Assembly (NCBI GenBank): GCA_002469605.1
Contig: DKMV01000112.1
Span: forward strand, 1-15,348
Source: Leclercia sp. UBA7405
Lineage (GTDB): Bacteria > Pseudomonadota > Gammaproteobacteria > Enterobacterales > Enterobacteriaceae
DNA: 15,348 nucleotides
Direction of reading: 5' to 3'
Of the stretch, positions 1-9,604 are shown one piece after another. Position numbers and translations under genes: made by a program. Positions within the stretch are counted from its first letter, which is position 1, and each line of letters opens with the position of its first letter. The notes under the pieces are model-generated. The model worked only from the letters and a program-made list of their open reading frames with translations, did not search any database and was not told where the DNA came from.

Positions 1-57
1 GCCGCCGTTATCGCCGTTATCACCGTTGCCGCCATTATCGCCGTTGTCGTTATCATC
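1..57 (-). repeat. Asp-Asn-Gly codon repeat, linker before predicted barrel
   Basis: Residues 601-619 of the autotransporter consist only of Asp, Asn and Gly. At DNA level the 9-base unit gccgttatc and close variants recur in tandem, and the run reaches the window edge, so its full length is unknown. Such low-complexity stretches often link a passenger to its translocator barrel. Tandem codons of this kind may vary in copy number between strains; that is inference. Confidence 0.75.
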
Positions 58-1857
58 AGCAGGATCGGTTTTGGATTCCAGGTACCAGTTACCGTCGCTC
101 TTTTTATTCAGATTGTATTCCCATGCACCAACCACGGCAGGTTTCGCCAGGGCAAAGGCAGCGTCAGAATTGCCGCCTACGCGGATCAGCTCTATGCCGT
201 TAACGGTTTGCGCGCCAAGGCCGCCAATATTGTTCAGCTGAACGCCTGATTGACCTGCGCTATTACCGGTGATCGTCAGATGATCGGTAAGTGAGCTATC
301 GTCGCCCAGAATGCTGTTCATTGCGATCTGGCTACCGCTCATGCCGGTATAATCGCCGTTGATGGTGAACTTGTTGCCGACATAGTCATTAAGACCGCTA
401 ATTTGCAGCAGGCCGCTGTTAGTGACATTGCCGTTGATGGTGTTCGCGATAGCAGAAGTGGATGCGCTGTTGCCGGAAATCGCGTTCCAGGACGCCAGCA
501 CGCCGCCGTTGAGGATATCAACATTGTTATTCACAGTACCTGCGCTGGCAAAGGTCGCACCGTCATGAATATTGATGGTCGCGCCGTTGTCGCTGCTGCC
601 CAGAGTGGCGCCTTCGGCGACCAGCGTGGTGCCGCTACGAAGGTCGGTATTGCCGGTATAGCTGTCATTGCCGGTGAGGGTTAACAGGTGAGAGTCGATT
701 TTTTCAACGTTACCAGTACCGGTTATATCCGCGGCAAAAGTGCTATTCGAACCCTGATTGAAAGCGAAGGTACCGTTGTTCGTTACCGTCCCGGTCAGCG
801 AGCCGGTTTTCTCGCCGTCGCCCAGCTGCAGCTTCGCTTTATTGGCAATTAGGGTATTTCCGGCATCGTTTTTCACGTCGCCAGAGAGTGTCAATGTGCC
901 GGTATTGACCTTAATCGAATCACCAGAGCCAATTACCGCGATATTGCCGGACAGCGCCCACTCTTTGCCATCCATGGTCAGCGATGCAAAGCCATCGCCG
1001 GCATTCAGGCCGCGGAAGTTACTATCTTCTGTACCAGTTTCGAGCAGTGTCAGGGTGTTTGTTGTGGAATTTGTGGAGATCACATCGCCATCAAGGCGTG
1101 AACCTTCTTTCAGGGTTAACGAGTTGCTTTGAGTACTTTTAAAGGTTATTGCGCTCTCAGAGCCTTTAATCACTCCCGAGTTATTAATCTGTAGTCTGTT
1201 ATTTTCGGCCGCGATAACACCATTCTGATAACCCTCAATGGTACCGCTGTTATCTATTTTACTTTTACCCGCGTTTTGTAGCTCGATACCATTTCCGGCT
1301 GTACCCTTGAAGAGGCCTGCGTTATTTATGGTGAGGCCTGTATCAGCTGAGAGGGCGGTTTTAGCCTGGATGTTACCTGTATCGGTATTAGAGAGCGTGA
1401 AGCCGCTTGACTGATCGCCAACCTTTATACCGTATTCAGCTGCAGCGATGATGCCAGCGTTGTTGATGCTTCCCCCCATATCCTGAACGGTAATACCGTT
1501 AGCGGTGGAAGACTGAATTACGGCATTTTCTTTGTTATCCACCACAAGGGTTTGCGCGCGCGTATCGATATACAATCCGTCGCCTGGACCCTTTACTTCA
1601 CCGTTGTTGATAACGCTGCTGACAATGTCACCTGTGACCGTAACAGAAGATGTATTCGTCGTAGGATTAATTGTTACGCCATTATTAATAATATATTCAC
1701 TATCTGAAGAGAATAATTGTGGTGTATCCGTTGAACCACTGATTGTGGTTTGTGCGGATATCATAAATGGTGTAAATGCTATTAAGGCTGACAGGGTGGG
1801 GAAAATCGTTTTTATGGATTTAGTTATTTTATTCAGTTCAAGAGTATTGTTTTTCAT
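1..1857 (-). CDS. Autotransporter passenger, 3' end outside window
   Basis: The minus strand reads open from an ATG at 1857-1855 to base 1, giving 619 codons without a stop, so the C-terminal part lies outside the window. Residues 1-35 look like a long Sec signal peptide: basic N-region, hydrophobic core, probable cleavage after Ile-Ser-Ala35. The rest is rich in Asn, Gly, Thr and Ser and has no cysteine, as usual for a secreted beta-helix. Residues 83-239 hold about seven repeats of 22-24 residues. Residues about 370-420 resemble the passenger-associated transport repeat (LTLTGNDSYTGNT and following), and residues about 494-595 resemble the pertactin-type passenger end (VGAWEYNL, GNWYLES). 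An Asp/Asn/Gly linker follows, after which family logic predicts an outer-membrane beta-barrel. No serine protease GDSGS motif is seen. The ribosome site is weak (GGA seven bases before ATG). Adhesin or biofilm function is inference only; the exact ligand is unknown. It is divergent from kefF and its 5' third is AT-rich. Confidence 0.9.
   Translation of the reverse strand, partial: MKNNTLELNKITKSIKTIFPTLSALIAFTPFMISAQTTISGSTDTPQLFSSDSEYIINNGVTINPTTNTSSVTVTGDIVSSVINNGEVKGPGDGLYIDTRAQTLVVDNKENAVIQSSTANGITVQDMGGSINNAGIIAAAEYGIKVGDQSSGFTLSNTDTGNIQAKTALSADTGLTINNAGLFKGTAGNGIELQNAGKSKIDNSGTIEGYQNGVIAAENNRLQINNSGVIKGSESAITFKSTQSNSLTLKEGSRLDGDVISTNSTTNTLTLLETGTEDSNFRGLNAGDGFASLTMDGKEWALSGNIAVIGSGDSIKVNTGTLTLSGDVKNDAGNTLIANKAKLQLGDGEKTGSLTGTVTNNGTFAFNQGSNSTFAADITGTGNVEKIDSHLLTLTGNDSYTGNTDLRSGTTLVAEGATLGSSDNGATINIHDGATFASAGTVNNNVDILNGGVLASWNAISGNSASTSAIANTINGNVTNSGLLQISGLNDYVGNKFTINGDYTGMSGSQIAMNSILGDDSSLTDHLTITGNSAGQSGVQLNNIGGLGAQTVNGIELIRVGGNSDAAFALAKPAVVGAWEYNLNKKSDGNWYLESKTDPADDNDNGDNGGNGDNGDNGG
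1141..1611 (-). repeat. Seven tandem beta-helix repeats in the passenger
   Basis: Residues 83, 107, 131, 155, 177, 201 and 224 of the autotransporter each begin a unit of 22-24 residues. The pattern is Ile-Asn/Asp-Asn-x-Gly-x-Ile-x-Gly, then Gly-Ile-x-Val about a dozen residues on. Units 1, 3, 5, 6 and 7 are clear (INNGEVKG, INNAGIIAA, INNAGLFKG, IDNSGTIEG, INNSGVIKG); units 2 and 4 are degenerate but keep the spacing. Repeats of this length fit one turn of a right-handed beta-helix. The units are diverged at DNA level, so this is a protein repeat and not a recent DNA duplication. Confidence 0.7.
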
Positions 1858-2204
1858 TGACACGTCCAGTTGTGTTTAAAGAGCCAGACTTTAGTAAAAG
1901 CCATGGTTTTCCGCAGAGTATTGATTGTTTTGTTTATTTTAGAATAATAAAATCCAAATTATTCTTTTGAGGGTGGTTTTTGTATAGCGACGATAATTAA
2001 AGATTGCTTTTATTTTTTATTAATAATTATCTTCTTTGAATATCTTGCAAGTTAATAATAATTAATTAGTATGTTTTCCCTAAGAATATTCTTGCTGGTT
2101 TTATTGCTTATATAGCCTTTTATACACCATAAACAATGCTTTAAACGCAGCCCTTTCCTGACTACACTCACTGCTACATCAAGAAGTTATGCAAACAGGC
2201 CGTC
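1858..2204. other. AT-rich divergent spacer, autotransporter / kefF
   Basis: This 347-bp spacer holds no credible gene. Bases 1921-2100 contain only 40 G or C in 180 (22%), far below the flanking genes. It must hold the divergent promoters for the autotransporter and kefF, but I could not pair a convincing -35 with a -10 on either strand; TATACA at 2121-2126 is a possible kefF -10. It contains an inverted repeat with 8-base arms, AGAATAAT (1941-1948) and ATTATTCT (1958-1965), and a perfect 12-base palindrome AAGAATATTCTT (2082-2093). The composition is typical of DNA bound by H-NS in enterobacteria; binding here is inference. Confidence 0.6.
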
Positions 2205-2735
2205 ATGATACTTATCATTTATGCGCATCCTTATCCCCATCATTCGCATGCCAATAAGCGCATGCTCGAGCAGGTAAAGGATATGGAAGGGGTGGAGATT
2301 CGCTCTCTGTATCAACTTTATCCCGATTTCAATATCGATATCGCCGCCGAGCAGGAGGCGCTGTTGCGAGCCGATCTGATCGTCTGGCAGCACCCTATGC
2401 AGTGGTACAGTACGCCGCCGTTACTGAAGCTCTGGATCGATAAAGTGCTTTCTCACGGCTGGGCCTACGGGCATAACGGCATGGCGCTTAAGGGCAAAAG
2501 CTTACTCTGGGCAGTTACCACCGGCGGCGGCGAAAGCCATTTCGAGATTGGCGCTTTCCCCGGCTTTGAGGTGCTGGCGCAGCCGCTTCAGGCGACAGCG
2601 CTCTACTGCGGTCTGAACTGGCTTCCGCCATTCGCTATGCACTGTACCTTTGTCTGTGATGATGAAACCCTGCAGGCCCAGGCCCGCCACTATAAACAAC
2701 GTTTACTCGACTGGCAGGAGGCGCACCATGGATAG
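2205..2735 (+). CDS. kefF: Glutathione-regulated K+ efflux ancillary protein KefF
   Basis: The 176-residue product matches KefF, a cytoplasmic flavodoxin-fold FMN quinone reductase that binds KefC and is needed for its full activity. The N-terminal [17 protein letters not shown] segment is the first strand and phosphate-binding loop of the NAD(P)H quinone reductase family. [19 protein letters not shown] (about residues 61-79) and the Thr-Gly-Gly-Gly loop near residue 106 are the other family flavin-site signatures. The start follows AGG five bases before the ATG. The last eight bases overlap kefC, so the two are translationally coupled. In E. coli yaaU lies upstream; here the neighbour is a divergent autotransporter gene. 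Length equals the usual 176 residues. Confidence 0.97.
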   Translation: MILIIYAHPYPHHSHANKRMLEQVKDMEGVEIRSLYQLYPDFNIDIAAEQEALLRADLIVWQHPMQWYSTPPLLKLWIDKVLSHGWAYGHNGMALKGKSLLWAVTTGGGESHFEIGAFPGFEVLAQPLQATALYCGLNWLPPFAMHCTFVCDDETLQAQARHYKQRLLDWQEAHHG

Positions 2736-4593
2736 CCATACGCTCATTCAGGCGCTTATTTATCTTGGCGCGGCGGCATTAATCGTGCCCGTCGCGGTGC
2801 GGCTGGGGTTAGGGTCGGTGCTCGGTTATTTAATCGCCGGCTGTATTATTGGCCCCTGGGGGCTGAGGCTGGTCACCGATGCCGGGGCGATCCTGCATTT
2901 TGCGGAAATCGGCGTGGTATTAATGCTGTTTGTTATTGGCCTGGAGCTGGACCCGCGGCGCTTGTGGAAACTACGGGCGTCGGTGTTTGGCGGCGGCGCA
3001 TTACAGATGCTGGCCTGTGGCCTGCTGCTGGGCGGGTTCTGCATCCTGCTTGGTATGGACTGGAAGGTGGCAGAGCTGATTGGCATGACCCTGGCGCTCT
3101 CCTCCACGGCCATCGCCATGCAGGCGATGAATGAACGTAACCTGACCGTTTCGCAAATGGGGCGCAGCGCCTTCTCCGTGCTGCTGTTCCAGGATATCGC
3201 GGCAATTCCGCTGGTGGCGATGATCCCTTTACTGGCGGCGTCTGGCGCCTCAACTACTCTGGGGGCCTTTGCTCTTTCGGCGTTAAAGGTCGCGGGTGCG
3301 CTGGCCTTGGTGATCCTGCTGGGGCGCTATGTCACCCGGCCGCTGCTGCGCTTTGTGGCCCGCTCCGGCCTGCGGGAAGTGTTCAGCGCCGTGGCCCTGT
3401 TCCTGGTGTTTGGTTTTGGGCTGCTGCTGGAAGAGGCCGGTTTATCGATGGCGATGGGGGCCTTCCTCGCCGGGGTGCTGCTGGCCAGCTCAGAGTACCG
3501 GCATGCGCTGGAAAGTGATATCGAGCCTTTCAAAGGCCTGCTGCTGGGGCTGTTCTTTATCGGCGTCGGGATGTCGGTGGATTTCGGTACGCTGGTGACC
3601 CATCCCTTACGGATCCTTATCCTGCTGGTGGGCTTCCTGGTTATAAAAATGGCGGTACTGTGGCTTATCGCCCGGCCGCTGAAGGTGCCGAATCAGCAGC
3701 GCCGCTGGTTTGCTGCACTGCTGGGGCAGGGGAGCGAGTTTGCCTTTGTGGTGTTTGGCGCAGCGCAGATGGCGAATGTGCTGGATCCTGAGTGGGCCAA
3801 AGCCCTGACGCTGGCGGTGGCGCTTTCGATGGCGGTCACGCCGATCCTGCTGGTGGTGTTAGCCCGGCTGGAGAACGCAGGCAGCGACCAGGCGCGCGAA
3901 GCGGATGAAATCGATGAAGAGCAGCCGCGGGTCATCATCGCCGGCTTTGGCCGTTTTGGACAGATAGCCGGTCGTTTACTGCTCTCAAGCGGTGTGAAAA
4001 TGGTGATTCTCGATCACGATCCGGACCATATTGAAACTCTGCGCAAGTTCGATATGAAAGTATTTTATGGCGATGCCACCCGGGTCGATCTGCTGGAGTC
4101 GGCGGGCGCCGCCAAGGCTGAGGTGTTAATTAACGCCATCGACGATCCCGCAACCAGCCTGCAGCTGGCGGAGCTGGCGCAGTCGCACTTCCCGAATCTG
4201 AAGATCATCTCCCGTGCCAGGGATGTGGATCATTACATCAAGCTGCGTCAGGTGGGAGTAGAAGCGCCTGAGCGTGAAACCTTCGAAGGGGCGCTGAAAT
4301 CGGGTCGGCTGGCGCTCGAAAGCCTGGGGTTAGGTGCCTACGAGGCCCGGGAGCGCGCCGATCTGTTCCGCCGCTTTAACACCGAAATGGTGGAGGAGAT
4401 GGTCGAGATGGCGGAGAGCGATGCCTCCTCACGCGCGGCGGTGTTTAAACGCACCAGCGCCATGCTGACGGAGATCATCAGTGAAGACCGCAACCACCTT
4501 TCGCTGATTCAGCGCCACGGCTGGCAGGGAACGGAAGAGGGCAAGCATACCGGCGATCCTCAGGACGAACCGGAAAGCAAACCGACGGCGTAA
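2728..4593 (+). CDS. kefC: Glutathione-regulated K+/H+ antiporter KefC
   Basis: The 621-residue product matches KefC, the inner-membrane K+ efflux system held closed by glutathione and opened by glutathione S-conjugates. Opening acidifies the cytoplasm and protects against electrophiles such as methylglyoxal. Residues 1 to about 380 form the multi-span cation/proton antiporter domain, with FQDIAAIP (Gln155-Asp156) in the transport core. The cytoplasmic regulatory loop [12 protein letters not shown] (259-270) includes Asp264, known in E. coli to matter for gating. Residues from about 400 form the RCK/TrkA-N domain with the nucleotide loop GFGRFG (406-411). The C-terminal tail is hydrophilic. 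The ATG at 2728 sits inside the end of kefF after a GGAGG-like site (2717-2721); an in-frame ATG at 2650 would add 26 residues that are only out-of-frame kefF sequence. Length fits the family (about 620). Confidence 0.97.
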   Translation: MDSHTLIQALIYLGAAALIVPVAVRLGLGSVLGYLIAGCIIGPWGLRLVTDAGAILHFAEIGVVLMLFVIGLELDPRRLWKLRASVFGGGALQMLACGLLLGGFCILLGMDWKVAELIGMTLALSSTAIAMQAMNERNLTVSQMGRSAFSVLLFQDIAAIPLVAMIPLLAASGASTTLGAFALSALKVAGALALVILLGRYVTRPLLRFVARSGLREVFSAVALFLVFGFGLLLEEAGLSMAMGAFLAGVLLASSEYRHALESDIEPFKGLLLGLFFIGVGMSVDFGTLVTHPLRILILLVGFLVIKMAVLWLIARPLKVPNQQRRWFAALLGQGSEFAFVVFGAAQMANVLDPEWAKALTLAVALSMAVTPILLVVLARLENAGSDQAREADEIDEEQPRVIIAGFGRFGQIAGRLLLSSGVKMVILDHDPDHIETLRKFDMKVFYGDATRVDLLESAGAAKAEVLINAIDDPATSLQLAELAQSHFPNLKIISRARDVDHYIKLRQVGVEAPERETFEGALKSGRLALESLGLGAYEARERADLFRRFNTEMVEEMVEMAESDASSRAAVFKRTSAMLTEIISEDRNHLSLIQRHGWQGTEEGKHTGDPQDEPESKPTA

Positions 4594-4636
4594 ACAGGGT
4601 TGCCAGCAATATTGAAATATTTCCTGTTCTTTACTC

Positions 4637-5185
<549 letters not shown>

Positions 5186-5192
5186 TCAATTA

Positions 5193-5224
5193 GCGCCTCT
5201 CTTGTCATAAGAGGGGCGCCTTTT
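5193..5224. terminator. Hairpin terminator between folA and apaH
   Basis: GCGCCTCTCTT (5193-5203) pairs with AAGAGGGGCGC (5209-5219) over 11 positions with one T-G wobble and a 5-base loop. CTTTT follows on the plus strand, so it suits folA. It starts seven bases after the folA stop and ends three bases before the apaH stop. On the minus strand the hairpin is followed by a mixed AT run, so it may also end the long operon. Confidence 0.85.
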
Positions 5225-5226
5225 CG

Positions 5227-6075
5227 TTAAGAGGCGACCGCCTCATCCTCTCCCGCATCCCGCTGCCGGTTCGACGGCTGAACAAAATACGCTTTATCTT
5301 CCCAGCGCAGGCAGGTGAGATCGCCGCCCCAGCAGCAGCCCGTATCCAGGCCGTAGATGCCTTCCGGTGTGCCTTTACCTTCAAGGGATGCCCAGTGGCC
5401 AAAGACCACGCTGTAGTGTTCCGTTACCGGGCCGGGAATGGCAAACCAGGGCTTAAGCGGCGCAGGCGCGTTTTCTGGTACATCTTTGCAGTACATATCC
5501 AGCTGGCCGTTCGGGAAGCAGTAACGCATCCGGGTAAAGGCGTTAGAGATAAAACGCAGGCGTGCAAGGCCGCTTAACTCCGTGCTCCAGTTATTAGGCA
5601 TGTCGCCGTACATAGCATCCAGGAAGAAAGGATAGGAGTCGCTATTAAGTACGGCTTCCACGTCACGGGCACACTCTTTCGCGGTGTTAAGATCCCACTG
5701 CGGCGTAATACCTGCATGGGCCATCACAAGCTTCTTCTCTTCATCGACCTGCAGCAGCGGCTGACGGCGTAACCAGTTGATGAGTTCGTCGGCGTCCGGC
5801 GCATCCAGCAGCGGCGTAATACGATCTTTTGGCTTATTACGGCTGATGCCGGCATAGACGGCCAGCAGATGCAGATCGTGATTACCCAGCACAATGCGTA
5901 CGCTGTCACCCAGCGACTTCACATAGCGTAATACTTCCAGCGAGCCAGGGCCGCGTGCGACCAGATCGCCCGTTAGCCATAGCGTGTCTTTTCCTGGCGT
6001 AAACTCCACCTGCTTTAACAACGCGATCAGTTCATCAAAGCAACCATGAACATCGCCAATGAGATATGTAGACAT
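5227..6075 (-). CDS. apaH: Bis(5'-nucleosyl)-tetraphosphatase, symmetrical, ApaH
   Basis: The 282-residue product is the metal-dependent hydrolase that splits Ap4A into two ADP; in E. coli it also removes Np4 caps from RNA 5' ends. Phosphoprotein-phosphatase-type metal motifs are present in order: GDVHG (7-11), GDLVARGP (36-43) and GNHD (64-67), with a later AHAGI and FGHWAS supplying further metal-binding His. It is the last gene of the operon and starts three bases after the apaG stop. The acidic C-terminal tail (GEDEAVAS) makes it slightly longer than the E. coli protein (280). Confidence 0.97.
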   Translation of the reverse strand: MSTYLIGDVHGCFDELIALLKQVEFTPGKDTLWLTGDLVARGPGSLEVLRYVKSLGDSVRIVLGNHDLHLLAVYAGISRNKPKDRITPLLDAPDADELINWLRRQPLLQVDEEKKLVMAHAGITPQWDLNTAKECARDVEAVLNSDSYPFFLDAMYGDMPNNWSTELSGLARLRFISNAFTRMRYCFPNGQLDMYCKDVPENAPAPLKPWFAIPGPVTEHYSVVFGHWASLEGKGTPEGIYGLDTGCCWGGDLTCLRWEDKAYFVQPSNRQRDAGEDEAVAS

Positions 6076-6078
6076 GTT

Positions 6079-6456
6079 TTAGTGAATGAGTGTTGGAACA
6101 GCCAGACGGAAAACAGGAATGGCAACACGGAACGGATTGCCGTCGACATCGACCATTTCGTAATGGCCCTGCATGGTGCCCAGCGGCGTTTCTATTACCG
6201 CGCCGCTGGTGTACTGATACTCTTCGCCAGGGGCGATGTGCGGCTGTTCACCAACCACACCTTCGCCCTGGACTTCGATTTCACGACCATTACCGTTAGT
6301 GATAAGCCAGTAGCGCCCGAGCAACTGTACAGGCGTTCGCCCCAGATTGCGGATGGTAACGGTATACGCAAAGACAAAACGCTCTTCATCCGGTGTGGAT
6401 TGCGATTCGATATAGAGGCTTTGCACCTGAACACATACGCGGGGCGAATCATACAT
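6079..6456 (-). CDS. apaG: ApaG-domain protein
   Basis: The 125-residue product matches ApaG, a small cytoplasmic fibronectin-type-III-like beta-sandwich protein. The family signature [20 protein letters not shown] lies around residues 32-51, and the [17 protein letters not shown] stretch around 68-84 is also family-typical. ApaG is conserved beside rsmA and apaH in proteobacteria, but its bacterial role is not firmly known; a pyrophosphate-binding role has been suggested for homologues. It starts three bases after the rsmA stop, and its ribosome site AAGGAG lies in the last rsmA codons, so translation is probably coupled. Confidence 0.95.
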   Translation of the reverse strand: MYDSPRVCVQVQSLYIESQSTPDEERFVFAYTVTIRNLGRTPVQLLGRYWLITNGNGREIEVQGEGVVGEQPHIAPGEEYQYTSGAVIETPLGTMQGHYEMVDVDGNPFRVAIPVFRLAVPTLIH

Positions 6457-6459
6457 GGC

Positions 6460-7281
6460 TTAACTCTCCTTCGGCGGCGTGTTATCGCTAATGTAATTAG
6501 CCAGCTTGCAGTACTGCGCCACGGAGATATTCTCGGCACGCATTGCCGGGTCGATCCCCAATTCAGTCAGCACTTCTACCGTAAACAGATTGCCCAGGCT
6601 GTTGCGGATCGTTTTACGGCGCTGGTTAAAGGCTTCGGTAGTGATACGGCTCAGAACACGCAGATCTTTCACCGGATACGGCATAGTGGTATGCGGAACC
6701 AGACGCACCACCGCAGAATCAACTTTGGGCGGTGGGGTGAAGGCCGTTGGCGGCACTTCAAGCACCGGGATAACCTGGCAGAAATACTGCGCCATCACGC
6801 TCAGTCGACCATACGCTTTACTGTTCGGCCCTGCAACCAGTCGATTCACGACCTCTTTCTGCAGCATGAAGTGCATATCGGCAATGGCATCAGTATAGCT
6901 AAACAGATGGAACATCAGCGGCGTGGAGATGTTGTACGGCAGGTTACCAAAGACGCGCAGCGGCTTGCCCAGTTTCGCGGACAGTTCGCCAAAGTTCATG
7001 GTCATGGCATCCTGCTGATAAATCGTCAGCTTTGGCCCGAGGAAGGGGTGCGTTTGCAGCCGTGCCGCCAGATCGCGGTCCAGCTCGATAACGGTCAGCT
7101 CATCGAGACGTTCGCCGACGGGTTCCGTCAGTGCGGCGAGACCCGGACCGATCTCGACCATCGCCTGGCCTTTTTGTGGATTGATAGCCGAAACAATACT
7201 TTCGATCACAAACTGATCGTTGAGGAAGTTTTGCCCGAAACGTTTACGGGCTAAGTGGCCCTGATGGACGCGATTATTCAT
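6460..7281 (-). CDS. rsmA: 16S rRNA (A1518/A1519) dimethyltransferase RsmA
   Basis: The 273-residue product matches RsmA (KsgA), which uses S-adenosylmethionine to dimethylate two adjacent adenines in the 3'-terminal hairpin of 16S rRNA during late small-subunit assembly. Its loss gives kasugamycin resistance in E. coli. The N-terminal RKRFGQNFL (12-20) is the substrate-side signature; EIGPG (43-47) is the cofactor loop; Glu66 (VIELD) contacts the ribose; NLPY (113-116) is the catalytic motif for adenine N6. The C-terminal helical domain contains [14 protein letters not shown], which contacts rRNA. The ATG overlaps the pdxA stop in ATGA, and no strong separate ribosome site is seen, so translation is probably coupled. 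Confidence 0.98.
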   Translation of the reverse strand: MNNRVHQGHLARKRFGQNFLNDQFVIESIVSAINPQKGQAMVEIGPGLAALTEPVGERLDELTVIELDRDLAARLQTHPFLGPKLTIYQQDAMTMNFGELSAKLGKPLRVFGNLPYNISTPLMFHLFSYTDAIADMHFMLQKEVVNRLVAGPNSKAYGRLSVMAQYFCQVIPVLEVPPTAFTPPPKVDSAVVRLVPHTTMPYPVKDLRVLSRITTEAFNQRRKTIRNSLGNLFTVEVLTELGIDPAMRAENISVAQYCKLANYISDNTPPKES

Positions 7282-8264
7282 TGAGTATTAACAATCATTG
7301 TAATGGCGAGATTAAGCGCCGTAATAAAACTGCCGACGTCTGCTTTCCCCTGGCCTGCTAAATCAAGCGCAGTACCATGGTCGACGGACGTACGAATAAA
7401 GGGTAAACCGAGGGTAATGTTCACGCCGCGGCCAAATCCCTGGTATTTTAGCACGGGAAGGCCCTGATCGTGGTACATCGCCAGTACGGCATCTGCATGG
7501 TCGAGATACTTCGGCTGGAACAGGGTATCGGCAGGCAGCGGCCCGCTAAGATTCATCCCTTTCGCCCGCATCTCATTCAGCACCGGAATAATGGTGTCGA
7601 TCTCTTCAGTACCCATATGCCCGCCTTCACCCGCGTGCGGGTTCAGGCCGCAAACCAGTACGTGCGGCTGCGCAATGCCAAATTTGGTCTGCAAATCATG
7701 GTGCAGAATAGTAATGATTTCGCGCAAAAGCGCCGGCGTAATCGCATCCGGAATCGCTTTGATCGGCAAATGCGTGGTCACCAGCGCGACGCGCATGGCT
7801 TCGGTTGCCAGCATCATTACTACTTTCGGGCTGTGCGAGCGCTCTTCAAAGAATTCGGTATGCCCGGTGAAGGGAATGCCCGCCTCATTGATCACCCCTT
7901 TATGCACCGGGCCGGTAATCAAAGCCGCAAACTCGCCGTTCATACAGCCATCGCAGGCGCGCGCCAGCGTCTCTACCACGTAGTGACCGTTTTCGGTACT
8001 TAGCTGGCCGGGAACCGAGGGGGTACGCAGCGGGACGGAGAGCAGCGTGAGCGTGCCCGCCTGCTGTGGAACCGGCGGCTGGCTGGCATCGTAAGGGAGG
8101 AGAGATAAAGGCAGACCGAGCAATGCTGCCCGGTCTTGTAATAGTGTGGCGTCAGCACAGATGACCAGTTCAACGGGCCAACTGCGTTGCGCGAGCTGGA
8201 CCACGAGGTCCGGACCAATCCCGGCGGGCTCGCCGGGAGTGATGACAACACGATGGTGTTTCAT
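7278..8264 (-). CDS. pdxA: 4-hydroxythreonine-4-phosphate dehydrogenase PdxA
   Basis: The 328-residue product oxidises 4-phosphohydroxy-L-threonine with NAD+ and then decarboxylates it to 3-amino-1-hydroxyacetone phosphate, in the DXP-dependent pyridoxal phosphate pathway. The three metal-ligand histidines are present: His165 (TTHLPI), His210 ([10 protein letters not shown]) and His265 (AMYHDQGLP). The N-terminal [13 protein letters not shown] (8-20) and the middle GHTEFFEE (134-141) are family signatures. Length is one less than E. coli (329). The start overlaps the surA stop by one base (TAATG), and the gene overlaps rsmA by four, so the three are coupled in one operon. Confidence 0.98.
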   Translation of the reverse strand: MKHHRVVITPGEPAGIGPDLVVQLAQRSWPVELVICADATLLQDRAALLGLPLSLLPYDASQPPVPQQAGTLTLLSVPLRTPSVPGQLSTENGHYVVETLARACDGCMNGEFAALITGPVHKGVINEAGIPFTGHTEFFEERSHSPKVVMMLATEAMRVALVTTHLPIKAIPDAITPALLREIITILHHDLQTKFGIAQPHVLVCGLNPHAGEGGHMGTEEIDTIIPVLNEMRAKGMNLSGPLPADTLFQPKYLDHADAVLAMYHDQGLPVLKYQGFGRGVNITLGLPFIRTSVDHGTALDLAGQGKADVGSFITALNLAITMIVNTQ

Positions 8265-9550
8265 TAGTTACTCAGTATTTTTACGTAAGCGCTGGCGCGT
8301 TGTTCCTGCATCCAGGTGGCCGCCTCTTCTGAGAACTTACGGTTGAACAGCATGCGATAGGCGCGATCTTTCTGTGCCGCATCGGTTTTATCCACGTTGC
8401 GGGTATCCATCAGCTCAATCAGATGCCAGCCGAAGCTGGAGTGTACCGGGGCGCTCATCTGGCCCTTATTAAGCTTCATCAGCGCATCGCGGAAGGCCGG
8501 ATCGTAGATATCCGCCGCTGCCCAGCCCAGATCGCCGCCCTGGTTTGCCGAGCCTGGATCCTGAGAGAACTCTTTAGCCGCGTTAGCGAAGGAGGTTTTA
8601 CCGCTACGGATATCCGCAGCAATCTGCTCCAGCTTCACGCGAGCCTGATCGTCGTTCATGATTGGCGACGGCTTCAGCAGAATATGACGCGCATGCACTT
8701 CGGTGACGGAAATGCTCTGGCTCTGGCCGCGCAGATCGTTCACTTTCAGAATGTGGAAACCAACGCCGGAACGAATAGGACCAATTACATCGCCTTTTTT
8801 CGCCGTGCTCAGCGCCTGGGCGAAGATAGACGGCAGCTCCTGAATACGACCCCAGCCCATCTGGCCGCCTTTCAGCGCCTGCTGATCGGCAGAGTAGGTG
8901 ATCGCCAGCTTACCGAAATCACCGCCGTTGTTCGCCTGCTCAACGATAGAACGCGCCTGGCTTTCCGCCTCGCTAACCTGATCGGAGGAGGGGTTTTCCG
9001 GCAGCGGGATCAGGATGTGGCTCAGGTTCAGTTCGGTGCTGGCATCGTTCTGGTTGCCCACCTGCTTAGCCAGCTGATCCACTTCCTGCGGCAGGATAGA
9101 GACGCGGCGACGCACTTCGTTGTTACGCACTTCAGAGATCAGCATCTCTTTGCGGATCTGATTGCGATAGGTGGCGTAGTTAATGCCATCATAGGCCAGA
9201 CGGCTGCGCATCTGGTCTGCAGACATGTTGTTCTGCTTAGCGATATTGGCGATGGCCTGATCGAGCTGCTCATCGGAGATCTTCACACCCATTTTTTGAC
9301 CCATCTGCAGAACGATCTGATCCATGATCAGGCGCTCAAGGATCTGATGACGCAGCGTGGCATCATCCGGAAGTTGCTGACCTGCCTGACCCGCGTTGAG
9401 CTTCACAGACTGCATCAAACCATCAACGTCGCTCTCAAGTACCACACCGTTGTTCACAACGGCCGCGACTTTGTCGACAACCTGTGGGGCCGCGAAGCTG
9501 GTATTCGCAACCATGGCGATACCGAGCAGCAGCGTTTTCCAGTTCTTCAT
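8264..9550 (-). CDS. surA: Periplasmic chaperone / peptidyl-prolyl isomerase SurA
   Basis: The 428-residue product matches SurA, which escorts unfolded outer-membrane proteins, notably LptD and porins, across the periplasm to the BAM complex. Residues 1-20 are a Sec signal peptide with cleavage after NTSFA. A mainly helical N-terminal chaperone domain follows, then two parvulin domains at about 172-272 ([10 protein letters not shown]) and 283-381 ([11 protein letters not shown]), then a C-terminal helix that packs on the N domain. The ribosome site is GGAA six bases upstream. The 54-bp gap to lptD contains a small CCGCA-gt-TGCGG hairpin (9571-9582) but no clear terminator, so co-transcription with lptD is likely. 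Confidence 0.98.
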   Translation of the reverse strand: MKNWKTLLLGIAMVANTSFAAPQVVDKVAAVVNNGVVLESDVDGLMQSVKLNAGQAGQQLPDDATLRHQILERLIMDQIVLQMGQKMGVKISDEQLDQAIANIAKQNNMSADQMRSRLAYDGINYATYRNQIRKEMLISEVRNNEVRRRVSILPQEVDQLAKQVGNQNDASTELNLSHILIPLPENPSSDQVSEAESQARSIVEQANNGGDFGKLAITYSADQQALKGGQMGWGRIQELPSIFAQALSTAKKGDVIGPIRSGVGFHILKVNDLRGQSQSISVTEVHARHILLKPSPIMNDDQARVKLEQIAADIRSGKTSFANAAKEFSQDPGSANQGGDLGWAAADIYDPAFRDALMKLNKGQMSAPVHSSFGWHLIELMDTRNVDKTDAAQKDRAYRMLFNRKFSEEAATWMQEQRASAYVKILSN

Positions 9551-9604
9551 ACTTTTTCCATTTCAATTAACCGCAGTTGCGGATTACGTTTTAATTCAAG
9601 TACA

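Noticed and set aside
1..60. CRISPR-like or satellite repeat at the left edge
   Set aside because: The repeats are 9 bases, in frame, without spacers and encode a Gly/Asp/Asn linker, so they are coding repeats.
1532..1879. Plus-strand frame of 115 codons at the start of the autotransporter
   Set aside because: It is antisense to the signal peptide and first repeats; the minus-strand frame is the real gene.
2650..2727. Upstream ATG extending kefC by 26 residues
   Set aside because: The extra residues are out-of-frame kefF sequence. The ATG at 2728 has its own ribosome site and gives the family length.
6046..7254. 402-codon open frame on the plus strand
   Set aside because: It lies antisense to apaG and rsmA, which are certain. 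Its product has no recognisable domain and the frame is explained by the codon bias of the opposite strand.
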